Shown: one piece after another, positions 1 through 5,671 of the stretch | Layout: each line of letters starts with the position of its first letter | Numbering within the stretch: position 1 is the stretch's first letter | Assembly: GCA_902475475.1 (NCBI GenBank) | Contig: CABRZY010000090.1 | Coordinates: 1 to 6,995, forward strand | Direction of reading: 5' to 3' | Source of the DNA: an uncultured Collinsella sp. | Lineage (GTDB): Bacteria > Actinomycetota > Coriobacteriia > Coriobacteriales > Coriobacteriaceae | DNA length: 6,995 bases | The notes under the pieces: generated by a model | The model's database searches: none | What the model was told of the DNA's origin: nothing | The model's input: the letters and a program-made list of their open reading frames with translations, nothing else | Translations under genes and position numbers: made by a program

Positions 1-1971
1 CGGCGGCACGGTTACCAAAGTGGAAAGCCTATTCAAAACCGTTGGGTCATGCTCACGCCCGAGGGCTTCGACTATACACCGCCCAAGACCGCCGTTCGCC
101 AGCGCCAGCTCATCGAGGCGCTCCAGTGCGGACCGGTCACGACGCGCGATCTCAACCTGCTTTACAACAGCATGTCGGCGACCATCAAGGCGCTCGAAAA
201 ACGCGGCGTTGTCGTGGTGGAGGAGCGCCGTGCCTGGCGCGGTTGCAGCGAGCAGACCACGCTGTCCTCCGCGAGTGGCAAAGCGCCGGTCGCACTTACC
301 AACGGCCAGCAGCAGGCGCTCGCGCAGATTGAGCGCGCTCGCCTGGATGCGCACGGCGACGTGGTGCTCGTGGACGGTGTTACGGGCTCCGGCAAAACCG
401 AGGTCTACCTCTCAGCTATCGAGCGCGTTCTCGCGGCCGGTCGCTCGGCCTGCGTGCTCGTGCCCGAGATCTCGCTGACGGCCCAGACCGTCGGCCGCTT
501 TCGCTCGCGCTTCGGTGAGACGGTCGCGGTCTTCCACTCGCGCCTTTCGGCCGGCGAGCGCCTGGACCAGTGGGATATGGTCGCCAGCGGTGCCGCCCGC
601 GTTGTCGTCGGCGCGCGTTCGGCACTCTTTTGCCCGCTCAGCGATCTGGGCCTCATCATCATCGACGAGGAGCACGAGACCAGTTACAAGCAGGGTTCCA
701 GCCCGCGCTACCATGCGCGCGAAGTGGCGGCCGAGATGGCGCGGCGCTACCGCTGCCCGCTCGTGTTGGGCTCCGCCACGCCCTCGGCCGAGGCCCTCGA
801 CCGCTGCCGCCGTGGCACGTATAACGGTGCCACCTGGACGCGCGTCGAGATGCCCGAGCGCCCGGGACACGCCGTACTGCCGACAGTCCGCATTGCCGAC
901 CTGCGCCGCGAGTTCTCGCACGGCAGCCGCTCTATGTTCTCAAAACCGCTGATGGAAGGCCTGGAGCGTGTGGTCGAGCGCCGTGAGAAGGCCGTGCTGT
1001 TGCACAACCGCCGTGGCTTTGCGCCGTTCCTGATGTGCCGCGAGTGCGGCTGCGTCCCCACCTGCAACCACTGCTCCACCGCGCTTACGTATCACGAGCG
1101 CACGCACACGCTGCAGTGTCACACATGCGGTTCGTCTTGGCGCGTGCAGCCGTATCCCGCGCCCACGAGCCGTTGCCCCAAATGTGGCAGTCGCTACCTG
1201 GCAAAAATGGGCCTGGGTACGCAGCAGATCGAGGACGCACTGCACCAGATGTTGCCCGAGGACGTCACCATTATTCGCATGGATGCCGATTCCACGCGCG
1301 GAAAGGGCGCGCACAAAAAGCTGCTTGAGCAGTTCGATGCCGCCGATTGCGCGGTGCTGCTGGGCACCCAGATGATCGCCAAGGGCCTCGACTTTCCTGA
1401 GGTCACGCTCGTGGGCGTGGTCAATGCCGACTTTGCCCTCAAGCTGCCGGACTTCCGCGCAGGGGAGCGCGCCTACGATCTGCTGGAGCAAGTCGCCGGC
1501 CGTGCCGGTCGTGGTGATCGGCCCGGCGAGGTCATCATCCAGACCTACCTGCCCGAGGACCCGGTCATTCGCGCCGTCGCTGAGCATGACCGTTCGATCT
1601 TTACCGACTACGATCTGGACCAGCGCCGCGACGCGCTGTACCCGCCGTTTGTTCGCCTGGTCAACATCTTGGTGTGGTCGGCGAACCGAGACGACGCGCG
1701 GGACTACATCGGGCGCATCGCAAAGCTCCTCAAGCGCCGCTGGCATGCCGCCGCGCCCGACTTTTTGCGGGCGGGGAGTGCCGTGCCGCAGGTGCTGGGC
1801 CCGGCTTCGTGTGTAATCGAGAGAGCCAAGGACCGCTACCGCTTCCATCTGCTTGTGAAGTCGCCCGTGGGGTACCATGTCTCTGATGATATCGACGCCT
1901 GTCTCAAAGAGGTGGGCTCTGTGCGCGGCGTGAGCGTGAGCGTTGACGTCGACGCCTATGATTTGATGTAA
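1..1971 (+). CDS. priA: Primosomal protein N' / replication restart helicase PriA (5' end missing)
   Basis: PriA is a superfamily 2 3'-5' DNA helicase that recognises stalled forks and reloads the replisome in the cytoplasm. The frame is open from base 1, so the gene starts upstream; the ATG at 49 is internal. About 100 residues, matching the N-terminal 3'-DNA-binding domain, are missing. Numbering codons from base 1, residues ~17-80 resemble the winged-helix domain. The Walker A motif GVTGSGKT is at 126-133 (Lys132), DEEH at 222-225, and GSATPS follows as motif III. Four CxxC pairs bind two zincs: Cys346/349, 355/358, 373/376 and 392/395. The GTQMIAKGLDF block (from 455) and QVAGRAGR (497-504) are motifs V and VI. 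The spacing before the last CxxC pair is several residues longer than in E. coli PriA. All ATPase motifs are intact, unlike many actinobacterial PriA proteins. It is probably cotranscribed with def. Confidence 0.96.
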   Translation, partial: RRHGYQSGKPIQNRWVMLTPEGFDYTPPKTAVRQRQLIEALQCGPVTTRDLNLLYNSMSATIKALEKRGVVVVEERRAWRGCSEQTTLSSASGKAPVALTNGQQQALAQIERARLDAHGDVVLVDGVTGSGKTEVYLSAIERVLAAGRSACVLVPEISLTAQTVGRFRSRFGETVAVFHSRLSAGERLDQWDMVASGAARVVVGARSALFCPLSDLGLIIIDEEHETSYKQGSSPRYHAREVAAEMARRYRCPLVLGSATPSAEALDRCRRGTYNGATWTRVEMPERPGHAVLPTVRIADLRREFSHGSRSMFSKPLMEGLERVVERREKAVLLHNRRGFAPFLMCRECGCVPTCNHCSTALTYHERTHTLQCHTCGSSWRVQPYPAPTSRCPKCGSRYLAKMGLGTQQIEDALHQMLPEDVTIIRMDADSTRGKGAHKKLLEQFDAADCAVLLGTQMIAKGLDFPEVTLVGVVNADFALKLPDFRAGERAYDLLEQVAGRAGRGDRPGEVIIQTYLPEDPVIRAVAEHDRSIFTDYDLDQRRDALYPPFVRLVNILVWSANRDDARDYIGRIAKLLKRRWHAAAPDFLRAGSAVPQVLGPASCVIERAKDRYRFHLLVKSPVGYHVSDDIDACLKEVGSVRGVSVSVDVDAYDLM

Positions 1972-1978
1972 CAACTCG

Positions 1979-1984
1979 AAAGGA
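1979..1984 (+). promoter_or_regulatory. Ribosome binding site that decides the def start
   Basis: AAAGGA lies five bases before the ATG at 1990. It overlaps the alternative ATG at 1984, which would leave no spacer at all. This favours 1990 as the start of def. Confidence 0.6.
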
Positions 1985-1989
1985 TGGCC

Positions 1990-2526
1990 ATGGAAGCCAA
2001 CGGAATCGTACTGTCGCCCGACCCTCGTCTGCGCCAGGAGTGCGCCGTCATCGAGGAGATCACCCCGGCGATCGAGGCGCTTGCCGAGAAGATGAAGAAG
2101 ATGATGTTCGAGAACGGCGGTTGCGGCCTGGCTGCCCCGCAGATCGGCGAGCTCATTCAGCTTGTCACCATCGACTGCGACTACAGCGACAAAAACGACT
2201 ACGACCCATACGTGCTCATCAATCCCGTCATTGTTGAGCAGAGCGACCATCTGGTGCCCTTTAGCGAGGGCTGTCTGTCTATCCCAGGCATTAGCTGCGA
2301 GATCGAGCGTCCCGACCATGTCGTCGTCGAGGCGTACGATCTGGATGCCAACCTGATTCGCTACGAGGCCTCGGGCGATCTGTTCTGCGTGTGCCTGCAG
2401 CACGAGATCGATCACTTGCACGGCAACACCATGTTCGAGCGACTGAAGCCCATGCAGAGGATCAAAGCAGTCAAGGAGTACCAGGACGCCCTGGCCCGCG
2501 GCGCTCGACCGGGTGAGACGGAGTAG
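1990..2526 (+). CDS. def: Peptide deformylase
   Basis: This metallohydrolase removes the N-formyl group from the first methionine of nascent proteins at the ribosome exit. At 178 residues it has normal family length. All three defining motifs are present: GCGLAAPQIG (44-53, Gln51), EGCLS (93-97, with metal ligand Cys95) and QHEIDHLHG (137-145, with metal ligands His138 and His142 and catalytic Glu139). Motif 1 has a Cys where Val or Ile is more usual. An in-frame ATG at 1984 would add two residues, but the Shine-Dalgarno-like AAAGGA spacing favours 1990. The gene follows the priA stop by 18 bases with no terminator between, so the two probably share a transcript. Its functional partner fmt lies downstream but is separated by 361 bases containing a palindromic element and a probable terminator. 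Confidence 0.96.
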   Translation: MEANGIVLSPDPRLRQECAVIEEITPAIEALAEKMKKMMFENGGCGLAAPQIGELIQLVTIDCDYSDKNDYDPYVLINPVIVEQSDHLVPFSEGCLSIPGISCEIERPDHVVVEAYDLDANLIRYEASGDLFCVCLQHEIDHLHGNTMFERLKPMQRIKAVKEYQDALARGARPGETE

Positions 2527-2534
2527 GTCCCACC

Positions 2535-2670
2535 GTCCCCTTCCGCCGCAGGGCTTAGGTTTTGCTCCATGCTCAAACAGTCCTGCTCGCACGAAGAGCA
2601 CATTAAGTGCTCTTCGGCTCGTGCGGAACTGCGCGTGGAGCAAAACCTAAGCCCTGCGGCGGAAGGGGAC
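2535..2670. repeat. Palindromic intergenic element with perfect 35-bp inverted arms
   Basis: The left arm (2535-2569) is the exact reverse complement of the right arm (2636-2670), 35 of 35 bases. Between them sits a second perfect hairpin, 2592-2601 with 2607-2616, closed by the loop ATTAA. The flanks of this inner hairpin can pair only imperfectly, for example CAGTCC at 2578-2583 with GGAACTG at 2625-2631. The outer stem begins nine bases after the def stop. No poly-T tail follows it and no clear target-site duplication flanks it, so it is not a standard intrinsic terminator. It carries no plausible gene. It could be a miniature inverted-repeat element, a REP-like extragenic palindrome, or an RNA-stability structure at the end of the priA-def transcript. 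Which of these it is cannot be told from one copy. Confidence 0.8.
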
Positions 2671-2887
2671 TGCGTTTTCGTGCTCCTGTTCGCCCGGGTG
2701 CCGTCGGGCCAGGGAAGGGCGTCCTCGCTGATAGGTGCTTTACTGAAAGAGCTGCTTTTATGGCGGCTCTTTCTTTGGTTTTGGGTATATTTGTTCTTGT
2801 TGAATTGTTCTTGCGGATAGGCTTGGTACTTGGCTTTCCGCTGTTCTTTGTAGCCGTCTCGGCTTTGGTTGAGAGGAGACGATCTTT
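2671..2887 (+). other. Untranslated region upstream of fmt, T-rich in its second half
   Basis: This gap holds no supported gene. A weak hairpin may form at 2685-2713 (CCTG/CAGG and GCCCG/CGGGC). A terminator-like hairpin is at 2745-2773. From there to fmt the plus strand is strikingly T-rich and A-poor: bases 2771-2870 contain 49 T, 27 G, 16 C and 8 A. The fmt promoter should lie here if the hairpin terminates transcription. TATATT at 2786-2791 resembles a -10 box, but no convincing -35 accompanies it. The fmt ribosome binding site AGAGGAG is at 2872-2878, nine bases before the ATG. Confidence 0.6.
2745..2784 (+). terminator. Probable intrinsic terminator after priA-def
   Basis: GAAAGAGC (2745-2752) pairs perfectly with GCTCTTTC (2766-2773). 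The stem can extend inward by four more pairs, two of them G-U, leaving a five-base loop. A T-rich but interrupted tract (TTTGGTTTT) follows. This would end the transcript coming from priA-def before fmt. The G interruptions make termination partial or uncertain. Confidence 0.5.
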
Positions 2888-3808
2888 ATGCGTATTGTGT
2901 TTATGGGTACGCCTGATTTTGCTGTGCCTTCGCTGACTTCGCTTGTTGAGGCTGGCAATGATATTGCGCTCGTAATTACTCGTCCTGATGCTGTTCGTGG
3001 GCGCGGTAAGAAGCTCGAGCCTTCTCCTGTTAAGGCTAAGGCGCTTGAGCTGGGGTTGCCGGTTGTTGAGGCTAATCGTATAACGGTCGAGGTTGTTGAG
3101 GCTCTCCAAGCTGCGCAAGCCGATATTTTCTGTGTGGCTGCTTATGGTTGCATTTTGCCTGATGACGTGCTGCATATGGCACCGCTCGGCATTGTGAATG
3201 TTCATGCGTCCTTGCTGCCTCGTTGGCGTGGGGCTGCTCCTATTCAGCGTGCGATTCTCGCTGGTGATGAGGTTGCTGGCGTTTCCATTATGCGTATTGG
3301 GCATGGCGTGGATACCGGCGCTTATTGCGCCCAGGCTTCCACCTCGGTTGCCGGTAAGCATGCTGAGGCGCTGACCATGGAGCTTGGTGAGCTTGGCGGC
3401 AAACTGCTTGCCGATACGCTTCCTTCGCTTGCCGATGGCACCGCCGTGTGGACTGAGCAGGATGAGTCGCTCGTCACTCATGCTGCCAAGATTTCCAAGC
3501 TGGAGATGCGTCTGGATCCGCAGATGGCTGCGCTCGATTGCGTGCGTCATGTGCTCGCTTCGTCCGATACCGCGCCTGCTCGTTGCGTGATTGCCGGCAA
3601 GACCGTGCGCGTGCTCGATGCTGCGCCGGTTGATGTGTCGCTTGGCGAGGGTCAGGTTCTCATTAAGGCCAAGCGTGTTTACCTTGGTCTTTCCGATGGT
3701 GCGGTTGAACTGCTCGAGGTTAAGCCCGATGGCAAGCGTGCCATGGCCGCTTCTGCTTGGGCTGCTGGGCTGCAAGGCGCCGATCTTATCTGGGGTGTTT
3801 TGTCATGA
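2888..3808 (+). CDS. fmt: Methionyl-tRNA formyltransferase
   Basis: Fmt transfers a formyl group from 10-formyltetrahydrofolate to the methionine on initiator tRNA, allowing bacterial translation to start. The 306 residues match the family (E. coli 315). The N-terminus RIVFMGTPDFAVP is typical. The loop GRGKKLEPSPVK is at 38-49, and NVHASLLPRWRGAAPIQ begins at 104. The catalytic triad corresponds to Asn104, His106 and Asp142 (in GHGVDTGAY). AAKISKLEMRLD (199-210) marks the linker to the C-terminal OB-like tRNA-binding domain. AGAGGAG nine bases upstream supports the ATG at 2888. The stop overlaps the rsmB start by four bases. Codon use is unusual: in the first 60 codons 33 end in T, 22 in G, 4 in C and 1 in A, whereas priA and def prefer C. 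A different origin or a strand-specific mutation bias are both possible; the identity is not in doubt. Confidence 0.97.
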   Translation: MRIVFMGTPDFAVPSLTSLVEAGNDIALVITRPDAVRGRGKKLEPSPVKAKALELGLPVVEANRITVEVVEALQAAQADIFCVAAYGCILPDDVLHMAPLGIVNVHASLLPRWRGAAPIQRAILAGDEVAGVSIMRIGHGVDTGAYCAQASTSVAGKHAEALTMELGELGGKLLADTLPSLADGTAVWTEQDESLVTHAAKISKLEMRLDPQMAALDCVRHVLASSDTAPARCVIAGKTVRVLDAAPVDVSLGEGQVLIKAKRVYLGLSDGAVELLEVKPDGKRAMAASAWAAGLQGADLIWGVLS

Positions 3809-5205
3809 GCAAGCTGTCTCCCGCGCGCAAACTTGCGCTCGATGTGCTAATGGAGGCCGATCGCCGCGGCATGTATGCGCGTGACGTGCTGTCCTCTCGC
3901 GCATCGGCCAAGGCTATTGATCAGCGCGATTCCGCTTTTGCCGCTCGTTTGGCACTGGGCGTTGCGGCTACCCAGGGTATTTTGGACGAGCTGCTCGATC
4001 AGTTTCTCGATAAGCCTAAAAAGGTTGCGCCGCGTGTTCGCATGGCACTTCGTATCTCGGCCTTCGAGATGCTCTATCTGCATACGCCTGCCCGCGTTGC
4101 GGTGAGTCAGGGCGTTGAGCTGGTGCGCAGCGGAGCTAAGTCTGCCGCCGGTTTGGCCAATGCCGTGCTGCATAAGGTCGCGGACAACGTTGAGGACTTT
4201 GCCACTGCGTCCGATGTAGACGAGTCTGAGCGACGCTTGGTTCGTCTGTCGCGCCTGATGGGTCTGCCGCGGTGGCTGTGCGCTCGTATTATGGCTTCGT
4301 TTGACACACCGGAGGGCGCGCTTAGCTTTGCCGGTAATCTGGCCCCCGCGCCGCTGGCCCTGCATGAGAACGCCTTTGCAACCAAGCCCGATCCGTATAT
4401 CTCGCAGCTCGTCGCGCCTGTCTTCCCGGGCTGCCATGCCCCGGTTGATGCCCAGGTTACCGTTGCTTCGGGTGTGTTTGAGCGTGCTGCCGCGGTGGCA
4501 TCTGATCTCAACGCGCAGCTTATCGCCACAGCTGCCACGCGCCCTGGTAGCTGCCTTGAGATTGGTGCCGGTCGTGGCACCAAGACCTATGTGATGATGT
4601 GCCAGGCTAAGCGTGCGGGCTATGAGCGTCAGCATACGGCGCTCGATCTGCATGATCGCAAGTGCGATCTGAATCTCGCTCGCCTGCATAAGGCCGGTAT
4701 TCAGGGCGTTCGTACGGTTTCGGGTGATGCCTGCGAGCTTGATGAGGTGCTCACATCCTTTGATGCCATGCTTGGCGAGCCGGTTAAGTTCGACACGGTT
4801 TTTATCGATGCACCGTGCTCGGGCACCGGCACCATGCGCCGTCATCCCGAGATCCCGTGGCGCCTGACTGAAAAGGATGTGACGGTTGAGCTGCCCAAAC
4901 TGCAGCTGACGATGCTCAAGGAAGCTGCCGCGCGCGTGGCTGCCGGCGGCGAGCTCATCTATGCGACGTGCTCGGTCTTCGACGAGGAGAACACACAGGT
5001 GGTGGACGCGTTCCTTGCTTCTCCCGAGGGTGCCGGCTTTAGCGTGGCGCCGCTTTCCGAAGCACAGATTCTGCAACTCCCCGAGTTCGATCAGGCCAAG
5101 AAGCTCGTATCAGTACGCCAAAACGATCGAGGCCTCTTCCAAAGCGTCCCCGTAAACGCCGATTCCTACGACGGCCACTTCTGCGCCAGACTGGTCCACA
5201 AGTAA
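3805..5205 (+). CDS. rsmB: 16S rRNA (cytosine-C5) methyltransferase, RsmB/NOP2 family
   Basis: RsmB uses S-adenosylmethionine to methylate C967 (E. coli numbering) of 16S rRNA. The 466-residue protein has an N-terminal NusB-like helical domain (~5-135) and a C-terminal Rossmann methyltransferase domain (~225-466). DAPCSGTG (335-342) carries the motif IV Cys338, and YATCS (386-390) the catalytic motif VI Cys389. RRHPEIPW (345-352) is also typical. Motif I reads LEIGAGRGTKT (251-261) where the family normally has a CAAPGGKT sequence, and the usual QD-SSQL block before it is degenerate. I chose the ATG at 3805, which overlaps the fmt stop as ATGA and suggests translational coupling; the in-frame ATG at 3757 would overlap fmt by 52 bases. 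Third-position use shifts from T-rich near the start to C-rich at the end (24 C, 3 T in the last 41 codons). A related RsmB/RsmF-family target is possible. Confidence 0.9.
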   Translation: MSKLSPARKLALDVLMEADRRGMYARDVLSSRASAKAIDQRDSAFAARLALGVAATQGILDELLDQFLDKPKKVAPRVRMALRISAFEMLYLHTPARVAVSQGVELVRSGAKSAAGLANAVLHKVADNVEDFATASDVDESERRLVRLSRLMGLPRWLCARIMASFDTPEGALSFAGNLAPAPLALHENAFATKPDPYISQLVAPVFPGCHAPVDAQVTVASGVFERAAAVASDLNAQLIATAATRPGSCLEIGAGRGTKTYVMMCQAKRAGYERQHTALDLHDRKCDLNLARLHKAGIQGVRTVSGDACELDEVLTSFDAMLGEPVKFDTVFIDAPCSGTGTMRRHPEIPWRLTEKDVTVELPKLQLTMLKEAAARVAAGGELIYATCSVFDEENTQVVDAFLASPEGAGFSVAPLSEAQILQLPEFDQAKKLVSVRQNDRGLFQSVPVNADSYDGHFCARLVHK

Positions 5206-5211
5206 CTACTA

Positions 5212-5278
5212 AGTTGCGGTGAAATAGGGATTGAATATCGGCTTCTACCCGCCAAACAGTCCTTATTTCACCGCAACT
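5212..5278. repeat. Palindromic intergenic element with 19-bp inverted arms
   Basis: Bases 5212-5230 pair with 5260-5278 over 19 positions, all Watson-Crick except one G-T at 5227/5263. The loop is 29 bases. The element starts six bases after the rsmB stop and has no T tract behind it. A conventional terminator follows separately at 5304-5341, so this is not needed for termination. Its loop and right arm contain CAAACAGTCCT (5253-5263), also found in the element between def and fmt. It is probably a repeated extragenic palindrome, but other copies cannot be seen here. Confidence 0.7.
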
Positions 5279-5303
5279 CATAAGGAAACCTGGGTAGCAA
5301 AAG

Positions 5304-5341
5304 AAGCGGCCCCGCGATCGATGTCGGTCGCGGGGCTGTTT
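5304..5341. terminator. Bidirectional intrinsic terminator between rsmB and the FmdB-type gene
   Basis: GCCCCGCGA (5309-5317) pairs perfectly with TCGCGGGGC (5328-5336), with a ten-base loop. The stem can extend outward through A-T and G-T pairs. The plus strand continues with TGTTTGGTT and the minus strand with CGCTTCTTTTG, so it can serve both converging genes. The position between two convergent stop codons supports the call. Confidence 0.8.
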
Positions 5342-5346
5342 GGTTC

Positions 5347-5583
5347 CTAGTGGCTGTGCGGGCAGTTGGCGCAGCAGCCGCTTGTGGCGCTGGTGCTGGA
5401 GCCGCCGCTTCGCTGGTCGGTGTTGTAGAAACCGCTTCCCTCAAATTTAATGCCGCTGGCCGAGAACGTCTTGGCCGCCGGGGCACCGCAGCTGGGGCAC
5501 ACGACCTCGGGAGTCTCGGACATGGGATGCTCAACCTCAAACACGTTGCCGCAGCTCGAGCACTTGTAATCGTAGCGCGCCAT
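5347..5583 (-). CDS. FmdB-family zinc-ribbon protein (putative regulatory protein)
   Basis: This 78-residue protein begins MARYDYKCSSCGNVFEV and carries two CxxC knuckles (Cys8/11 and Cys29/32) that should bind one zinc ion. GIKFEGSGFYNTD (44-56) is the second hallmark of the FmdB/CxxC_CXXC_SSSS family. A Ser/Gly/Thr-rich linker follows, then a Cys- and His-rich tail, CCANCPHSH, which could bind further metal. FmdB is named after a methylotroph protein suggested to regulate an amidase operon, but the role of most members is unknown, so no function is assigned. AAGGAAG (5588-5594 on the minus strand) lies just upstream of the ATG and supports the start. It is 88 bases downstream of malQ on the same strand, with a terminator-like hairpin between them. 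There is very little room for a promoter after that hairpin. Confidence 0.9.
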   Translation of the reverse strand: MARYDYKCSSCGNVFEVEHPMSETPEVVCPSCGAPAAKTFSASGIKFEGSGFYNTDQRSGGSSTSATSGCCANCPHSH

Positions 5584-5605
5584 AATACTTCCTTTTCAGC
5601 ACAAA

Positions 5606-5627
5606 GCGGGCAGATTACTCTGCCCGC
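5606..5627 (-). terminator. Probable intrinsic terminator of malQ
   Basis: GCGGGCAGA (5606-5614) and TCTGCCCGC (5619-5627) form a perfect nine-bp stem with a four-base loop. Read on the minus strand, TTTGTGCTG follows, which is a short, weak U tract. The hairpin lies 44 bases past the malQ stop. It ends 22 bases before the FmdB-type start codon, just ahead of that gene's ribosome binding site. It may terminate, attenuate or stabilise the malQ message. Confidence 0.6.
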
Positions 5628-5671
5628 ATAAATTCAAACGTCTGTAACTGTACCCTATATCGGGGGTTTTA

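Noticed and set aside
1984..1989. Alternative def start two codons upstream
   Set aside because: The Shine-Dalgarno-like sequence would touch this ATG directly; the ATG at 1990 has a normal five-base spacer.
940..2643. 567-codon open frame on the minus strand opposite priA and def
   Set aside because: It lies antisense to two genes with clear motifs and runs on into the palindromic element. Long antisense frames are common in GC-rich DNA, and I recognise no domain in its translation.
2535..2670. The 35-bp palindrome as a CRISPR repeat or an insertion-sequence end
   Set aside because: There is only one inverted pair, no repeated spacer pattern, no transposase and no clear target duplication.
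2786..2791. TATATT as the -10 box of an fmt promoter
   Set aside because: No -35-like hexamer is found at a normal distance and there is no extended -10 TG, so it was not listed as a promoter.
2569..2936. Small plus-strand frames (2569-2820 and 2607-2936, with an internal ATG at 2760) encoding hydrophobic stretches that look like membrane segments
   Set aside because: The T-rich DNA here automatically yields Leu, Phe and Val codons. One starts inside the palindrome, the other overlaps fmt, and neither has a convincing ribosome binding site.
2603..3775. 390-codon minus-strand frame opposite fmt
   Set aside because: It is antisense to a complete, well-conserved fmt. Its composition (rich in Asn, Thr, Arg) reflects the T-rich plus strand.
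3757..3804. Longer rsmB start inside fmt
   Set aside because: The extra 16 residues do not look like the family N-terminus, and the ATGA overlap at 3805 is a standard coupled start.
3847..5076. 409-codon minus-strand frame opposite rsmB
   Set aside because: It is a shadow of rsmB with no recognisable motif.
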